From Bacilli bacterium (GTDB taxonomy: Bacteria; Bacillota_I; Bacilli_A; RFN20; CAG-826): DNA of 10,176 bases. The translations under genes were made by a program, and so were the position numbers. Shown here piece by piece: positions 5,085 to 10,176 of the stretch (the first letter of the stretch is position 1; every line of letters starts with the position of its first letter). A model generated the notes under the pieces. That model did not search any database, had not been told where the DNA came from, and worked only from the letters and a program-made list of their open reading frames with translations. The stretch covers positions 1 to 10,176 of the forward strand of contig JAEDOI010000035.1 in assembly GCA_016302065.1 (NCBI GenBank). Reading direction: 5' to 3'.

Positions 5085-7682
5085 TTATTTAGCATCAAAC
5101 CAAGTTTTAGCATAACCTCCATCTACTTTTAATTTAACATTCAATTTAATTGAATTTTCCATTATATTTTTAACTAATTTGTAAACTTCTTCTTTTTCTT
5201 TATCATTAACTTTAATTAATAATTCATCGTGAATTTGAGAAATAATTTTAGCTTCATAATGATGTTCTTTTAAAGAAGAAGCAACATTAATCATAGCAAT
5301 TTTAATTAAATCTGCAGCAGAACCTTGAATTGGGGCATTCATTGAAGCACGTTTTGCAAATTCTCTAACTTTATAATCGCTAGAATTAAACTCATTTAAA
5401 TATCTTCTCCTATTAAATAAAGTAGTAGTGTAGCCATTGTTCATTGCTTGTTGAACAGAAGATTGAAGATAATCTTTGATTTCAGGAAAAGATTCATAAA
5501 ATGACATTATAATTTCTCTTGCTTCTTTAATTGAGACATCAATTTGTTCGCTTAATCCAAAATCGCTAATACCATAAACTATTCCAAAATTAACAGCTTT
5601 TGCTTTTCTTCTTTCAGCACTTGTTGGCTCTCTGTCTAACTTAAAGATTTTTTTAGCAGTAAGAGAATGAATATCAACATCATTATTAAAAGCATCTATT
5701 AAAGTTGTGCAATTTGAAAGAGATGCTAAAATTCGAAGTTCAATTTGAGAATAATCTAAACTTAATATATTTAAAGTTGGATCATCGTAAAAGAAACAAC
5801 GCCTAACAAGTTTTCCTTCTTCATCTCTAATCGATATATTTTGTAGATTTGGTTCACTTGAAGATAATCTACCAGTTGTAGTTAAAGCTTGATTAAATGT
5901 AGCATGAATTTTGTTGTCATTTTCAATATAAGGAATGAATCCATCGACATAAGTGGAGAGAATTTTGCTATATTTTCGATACATTAATATGCATTCTATA
6001 ATTGGATGATCTTTTTTTAATTCAACAAGATATTCAACACTTGTTGAATGTTTTTTATTATCTTTTAATCCTAATTCATTATATAAAACATTAGCTAATT
6101 CTTTAGGAGAATTAATGTTAAATTCATGGGTTGCATAAAAGTAAATATCTTTTTTAATTTCATTTAATTTTCCTTTAATTTCCTCACCATATTTAAGTAA
6201 GTTTTCTTTATTTAAAGGGAATCCTTCAATTTCAATATCACTTAAAACAATAGAAAGAGGTAATTCTATATTATTAAGTAAATCAAGTTGATTTACTTTC
6301 TCTAATAATTCTTTAATATGGTCATATAATTTAAGTGAATAATAAGATTGAATCACAGTTTTTTCTTTATTAGATTCATCAAATAAAGATTCAGAATTTA
6401 AACAATAACTTGCGTCAATTTTAAAGTAAGCTAAACATGAAACAATATCATTTTTAATTGTTGGTTCAACTAAATATGACCCTAAAAGTAAATCGAAAAA
6501 TAATCCTTCTACGTTAATTCCATAATTTTTAAGTACACATCTATTTAACTTAAAATCATAACAATATTTTTTAATTTCTTTATTTTCTAATAATTCTTTA
6601 ATAGCAATATTGTTTTTAATATTGTTTTCTTCAATATAGTAATTTTTATTATTTATAGTTAAAGCTATACCATAAAGTTTCGCCTTATGGTAGTTTTCAT
6701 AACCAATATCTACGCTAAATCCTATCTCTTTTATATTTATTGTTGGTAAAGAAGATACTATTTCAAATTCAACTTTTTCATCATTAACTTGTTCTTTTTT
6801 AAGTTTGGTTGGTAATTTATTAATTAAATTTTTAAATTCATATTTTGAAGCAAAAGTTGAAATCTTATTAAAATCATATCCTAAATAAATAGTTTCATTT
6901 GTGGTAACTGGAATATCATAATCTAAATTAATTGTAGCGAGTTCTTTACATAACTTACCTCTAGAAGCATAATTTGTTAAATTTTCTTTTAAGCTTTTAC
7001 TACATTCATCTTTATGAATTAATATTTCTTCAAGATTTCCATATTTTATAATTAATTGCTTAGCAGTTTTATCTCCAACTTTAGGAATACCTTTTAAATT
7101 ATCGCTTGGATCACCCATTAAGCCTTTATAATCAATAATATTAATTGGATTAAATCCCCATTCTTCTTTAAAAGATGAGGGAGTATATTCAACGATGTCC
7201 TTTAAACCTCTTTTAATTAATTTAACAGTGATATTTTCGCTTATTAATTGTAGATAATCTTTATCACTGGTATAAATATAAACTTTATATCCTTCTTTTG
7301 AAGCATTTTTTGCAACAATTCCAGCAATATCATCTGCTTCTATATTGTCATCTTCATAATATTTAATATTTAAACAATCTAAAAGTTCTCTAGCAATTGG
7401 CATTTGTTCAAGTAAATCTTTTGGAGTAGGAGCTCTATTTGCCTTGTATTCTTCATATTTTTGATGTCTGAAAGTATGTTTTCCCTTATCAAAAGCAACA
7501 AATATACCATCTTCTTTGTTTAAAGAAGAAAGAAGAGACGTTAACATGTTAGAAAAAGCAAAAATGGCATTAGTAGGAATTCCTTCTTTTGTATGCATTA
7601 ATAAAGAAGAATCAGGGTTATATGTTGCATAATATGCTCTAAATAATAATGAATTTCCATCTATAACAATAATTTTATTCAT
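5085..7682 (-). CDS. polA: DNA polymerase I PolA
   Basis: This polymerase removes RNA primers and fills gaps in lagging-strand and repair synthesis. It has 865 residues (B. subtilis 880). The 5'-3' exonuclease domain (1-290) has IDGNSLLFRAYYA, AFDKGKHTFRHQKYEEYKANR, EADDIAG, TSDKDYLQL and GDPSDNLKGIPKVGDKTAKQ. Residues about 300-465 are a 3'-5' exonuclease fold without the acidic DxE site (FSVDIGYENY at 322-331), so proofreading is probably absent, as in Bacillus Pol I. The polymerase domain has motif A DYSQIELR (643-650, Asp643), motif B from Arg691 and Lys695 to Phe699 (NFGIVYGIS) and motif C QIHDE (816-820, Asp819). A Phe at the O-helix position should disfavour dideoxynucleotides. The start ATG overlaps the dnaE stop and has a good Shine-Dalgarno; mutM-coaE follows after 2 nt. 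Confidence 0.97.
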   Translation of the reverse strand: MNKIIVIDGNSLLFRAYYATYNPDSSLLMHTKEGIPTNAIFAFSNMLTSLLSSLNKEDGIFVAFDKGKHTFRHQKYEEYKANRAPTPKDLLEQMPIARELLDCLNIKYYEDDNIEADDIAGIVAKNASKEGYKVYIYTSDKDYLQLISENITVKLIKRGLKDIVEYTPSSFKEEWGFNPINIIDYKGLMGDPSDNLKGIPKVGDKTAKQLIIKYGNLEEILIHKDECSKSLKENLTNYASRGKLCKELATINLDYDIPVTTNETIYLGYDFNKISTFASKYEFKNLINKLPTKLKKEQVNDEKVEFEIVSSLPTINIKEIGFSVDIGYENYHKAKLYGIALTINNKNYYIEENNIKNNIAIKELLENKEIKKYCYDFKLNRCVLKNYGINVEGLFFDLLLGSYLVEPTIKNDIVSCLAYFKIDASYCLNSESLFDESNKEKTVIQSYYSLKLYDHIKELLEKVNQLDLLNNIELPLSIVLSDIEIEGFPLNKENLLKYGEEIKGKLNEIKKDIYFYATHEFNINSPKELANVLYNELGLKDNKKHSTSVEYLVELKKDHPIIECILMYRKYSKILSTYVDGFIPYIENDNKIHATFNQALTTTGRLSSSEPNLQNISIRDEEGKLVRRCFFYDDPTLNILSLDYSQIELRILASLSNCTTLIDAFNNDVDIHSLTAKKIFKLDREPTSAERRKAKAVNFGIVYGISDFGLSEQIDVSIKEAREIIMSFYESFPEIKDYLQSSVQQAMNNGYTTTLFNRRRYLNEFNSSDYKVREFAKRASMNAPIQGSAADLIKIAMINVASSLKEHHYEAKIISQIHDELLIKVNDKEKEEVYKLVKNIMENSIKLNVKLKVDGGYAKTWFDAK

Positions 7683-10176
7683 TTAACAATTCTCCTTTTT
7701 TAATATCTAATATTTTTAAAGTAGCTTCGCCTTTTCTATCTTCTAACATGCAATTTACTATGACTATATCGTTTGGTTTAATTTTATCTCCAATTGAAGA
7801 ATAAAGAGAAGCAAATATTGTACCTTCAATTTCCATTGAATTATCATATAAACTTATAAAAGCCATAGGTTTTCCTTTGTCTTTTCCATTTTTTATTGTA
7901 ATTGGTTTAATATTTCTAACATTAGCAATAATAGTAGAAGGATGCTTATAATCCAATTCACTAATTGTTTTAATCTCATTATCTTTAATAGATGATTTGT
8001 CAATGTAATTTAATAATGAGTCGCTTATCATAACACCAAGTGCTTCATATTCATTTAAAATTCTTTCTAGAGGGTCATCTTTAACATCTTTAATACTAAC
8101 TTCATGGATTTCATTAAACATTTCGAAAGCATCAATTGAATCAATTATTTCTTCAACACTCATTTTAAGTAATTTACGGTTATTATTTAATGAGTCAAAA
8201 CATCCAGCATCGATAAGTTTGGCAATTTGATTACTAGTTATATTAGAATCATTATTTTTCATTCTATAAATAAAGTTTTGTAATGATTCAAATTTTCCAT
8301 TCTTTTCTCTTTCTTCTATAACATTAATAATTGTTTTAATAGGGAAAGATGTAATACCAGTTAAAGGGAGAAGTAATTTATTGTTAAATTCTTTAAATCT
8401 TAAGGTTGATTCATTAATATTTGGAAGAAGAACTTCAATTCCTTGTTTTTTAATTTCATCTAAATATTTATTAAATTTAACATCATTTGAACCATATTGT
8501 TGATCTAAAATTGAAAGGTAAAATTCTAATGGATAGTAAGTTTTTAAATAACTTTGCATGACTCCAATTAAGGCATAGCTTACTGCATGGGCTTTAGGAA
8601 ATCCATAATCTTGGAACTTTTCGATAGTAGAATACATTTCGTTAGCTTTTTTAGCGTCCATTCCATTTTTAATTAATCTAGTAATGAAATCATCTTTAAT
8701 TTTCTTAATTGTATTATGATCTTTTTTAGATATTGCTCTTCTAAAAGAATCAGCTTCACTAAATGAATATAGAGCTAATTTCCTTGCAATTTGCATAATT
8801 TGTTCTTGGTAAATTATTATTCCATAAGTATCTTTTAATATTGGAATTAGACGTTTATCTAAATATGTTATTTTTTCCTTATTTTCTTTTCTTCTTGCGT
8901 ATGGTTCCATATTTTCCATAGGACCAGGTCTATCGATAGAAATTGTTGCTACAACTTCATCAAAAGAAGTAGGTTTAATAATTTTAATTGCATTAATTGC
9001 TGCGCTCGTATCAAGTTGAAAAATGCCCATTGTACGACATTCCGTTATTAATTTATATATGTTTTTGTCGTTTAAATCTATTTTATTTAGATCAACATCA
9101 ATATTTTTATTTTGTTTAATTAAGGTTAAGCAATTTTTAATAATAGAAAGATTAGACAATCCCAAAATATCCATTTTTAAGAAACCTTGTTCTTCTAAAT
9201 AATCTTTTTCATATTGAGTTACTAAAGTATTTTCATCAAGGAAAGTAAGAGGGATAGAAGTGAATAAATCATTATTATCTACAACAATCCCAGCAGCATG
9301 TAATCCTTTTTGACGAGGTAATCCTTCTAAAAGAAAAGCTATTTTAAATATTTCTTTATAATCTACACTTTCTAACACTTTGTTTTTAAAAGCAGGAATA
9401 TTATTGTATGCCATCTTTAAATCATATTTATTTTTATTGTAATTATTAGGAATAGTTCTACATAGTTCTTCACCAAGTGGAAGAAGAGATAAAACTCTAG
9501 AAGCATCTCTTAAACTTTGTTTTGCTCCAAATGTTTGAAAAGCAATAACTCTTGCAGAGCGATTATAACCATATTTTGAAGTAATATAAGAAAATATTTT
9601 ATCTCTTTCAACATCACCAAAATCACAATCTATATCAGGTAGTGTTTTTCTATTTGGATTTAAAAATCTTTCAAAAATAAGGTTGTATTTTAAAGGATCA
9701 ACTTCAGTAATTTCAAGAAGATAAGCAACTAAACTACCTGCTGAACTTCCTCTTCCAGGACCTACTGGAATATTGTTGTTTTTTGCATATTTAACATAAT
9801 CTTGAACAATTAAAAAATAATCTTGATATCCCATCTTTTTAATAGTTAAAAACTCATAGTTTAATCTATCTCTATAAGCTTGATTATTATCTAAATTAAT
9901 GTTTCTAATTTTTAATCCTTCTAATATTTTATTTTTTAAAAGAGTAGTGGAATCTTCGTTAATTCCACTAAATTTTAATAATTGGCCTCTTTTAATATTT
10001 AAATTAAAGTTAATATTTTTAAATATTTCAAAATTATTTTCTAATTCTTCAAAAGTATAAAACTTTGTAATTTCTTCTTTGTCTTTAAAAAAGAAATCTC
10101 CATCATATTTTTTATAATTATCATCTAATGTTGTTTGGTTTTTAATAGCATTTAAAACATCAATTACTAAAGCATC
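7675..10176 (-). CDS. dnaE: DNA polymerase III alpha subunit DnaE (5' end outside window)
   Basis: The frame stays open to the right edge, so ATG 9834 is an internal Met in ...TIKKMGYQDYF, not a start. 833 residues are visible. About 200 N-terminal residues, most of the PHP domain, are missing. Visible from the edge: LVIDVLNAIK (3-12), YRDRLNYEF (101-109), GPGRGSSAGSLVAY (139-152), the catalytic PDIDCDF (180-186), LHAAGIVVD (292-300), the third catalytic Asp in KMDILGL (334-340), YQEQIMQIA (456-464) and GFPKAHAVSYA (525-535). A helix-hairpin-helix region lies at about 610-660, and an OB-fold at about 745-829 starting TIIANVRNI. The protein extends primers at the fork; in Firmicutes DnaE often works beside PolC, which is not in view. 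It heads the dnaE-polA-mutM/coaE operon, whose promoter lies beyond the window. Confidence 0.96.
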   Translation of the reverse strand, partial: DALVIDVLNAIKNQTTLDDNYKKYDGDFFFKDKEEITKFYTFEELENNFEIFKNINFNLNIKRGQLLKFSGINEDSTTLLKNKILEGLKIRNINLDNNQAYRDRLNYEFLTIKKMGYQDYFLIVQDYVKYAKNNNIPVGPGRGSSAGSLVAYLLEITEVDPLKYNLIFERFLNPNRKTLPDIDCDFGDVERDKIFSYITSKYGYNRSARVIAFQTFGAKQSLRDASRVLSLLPLGEELCRTIPNNYNKNKYDLKMAYNNIPAFKNKVLESVDYKEIFKIAFLLEGLPRQKGLHAAGIVVDNNDLFTSIPLTFLDENTLVTQYEKDYLEEQGFLKMDILGLSNLSIIKNCLTLIKQNKNIDVDLNKIDLNDKNIYKLITECRTMGIFQLDTSAAINAIKIIKPTSFDEVVATISIDRPGPMENMEPYARRKENKEKITYLDKRLIPILKDTYGIIIYQEQIMQIARKLALYSFSEADSFRRAISKKDHNTIKKIKDDFITRLIKNGMDAKKANEMYSTIEKFQDYGFPKAHAVSYALIGVMQSYLKTYYPLEFYLSILDQQYGSNDVKFNKYLDEIKKQGIEVLLPNINESTLRFKEFNNKLLLPLTGITSFPIKTIINVIEEREKNGKFESLQNFIYRMKNNDSNITSNQIAKLIDAGCFDSLNNNRKLLKMSVEEIIDSIDAFEMFNEIHEVSIKDVKDDPLERILNEYEALGVMISDSLLNYIDKSSIKDNEIKTISELDYKHPSTIIANVRNIKPITIKNGKDKGKPMAFISLYDNSMEIEGTIFASLYSSIGDKIKPNDIVIVNCMLEDRKGEATLKILDIKKGELLNE
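7692..7698 (-). promoter_or_regulatory. Shine-Dalgarno of polA inside dnaE
   Basis: AAAGGAG on the minus strand ends 9 bases before the polA ATG (7682-7680). It is made from dnaE codons for Lys-Gly-Glu near the C-terminus. It supports the polA start and an 8-nt overlap with dnaE (ATGAATAA). Confidence 0.85.

Noticed and set aside
6668..6697. TACCATAA/TTATGGTA inverted repeat followed by GTTTT inside polA
   Set aside because: 8-bp AT-rich stem with a 9-base loop and a short T-run, antisense to a conserved coding region; expected occasionally at this base composition.
7675..9834. A complete short DnaE starting at ATG 9834
   Set aside because: The same frame continues without a stop to 10176 and encodes conserved DnaE sequence (LVIDVLNAIK, YRDRLNYEF), so 9834 is internal.

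Overview
The window comes from a very AT-rich bacterium, roughly a quarter G+C by eye, with Firmicutes-type replication genes: a DnaB/DnaD-family initiation protein next to a DnaI-type helicase loader, and polA next to mutM and coaE. All genes read through in the standard code. Trp is TGG, as in PolA W175 and W861, and dnaB ends in TGA. This argues against a Mycoplasma or Spiroplasma that reads TGA as Trp. It fits a Bacilli/Mollicutes-related lineage with the standard code, such as the Acholeplasma or uncultured RF39-like groups. That placement is inference.

Layout. Bases 1-208 hold no gene I can support. From 209 the plus strand carries a complete control module for metK: a sigma-A-like promoter, a SAM-I-family riboswitch aptamer of unusual form, an antiterminator, an intrinsic terminator, a Shine-Dalgarno and then metK (408-1583). 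Next come dnaB (1612-2802), which appears to have its own -10 box and almost no leader, and dnaI (2805-3701). Both strands' genes meet tail to tail at 3701/3706. A plus-strand terminator for the metK/dnaB/dnaI side lies inside the 3' end of the opposing gene (3730-3760).

The minus strand is one tight operon read from the right edge: dnaE (5' end outside the window, 10176-7675), polA (7682-5085, overlapping dnaE by 8 nt) and a fused mutM-coaE gene (5082-3706, 2 nt after polA). DnaE and PolA are replicative/gap-filling polymerases. MutM removes oxidised purines, leaving gaps that PolA can fill. The CoaE half makes coenzyme A and is probably present through inherited Bacilli synteny (polA-mutM-coaE) rather than shared function.

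Most worth a second look: the divergent SAM riboswitch with a full attenuator, the single-chain MutM-CoaE protein with a degenerate CoaE lid, the reduced DnaI, the probable leaderless start of dnaB, and the terminator embedded in an opposing coding region. I see no mobile element, CRISPR array, tRNA or rRNA, and no clearly new multi-gene system; the novelty here is mainly regulatory and in gene architecture.
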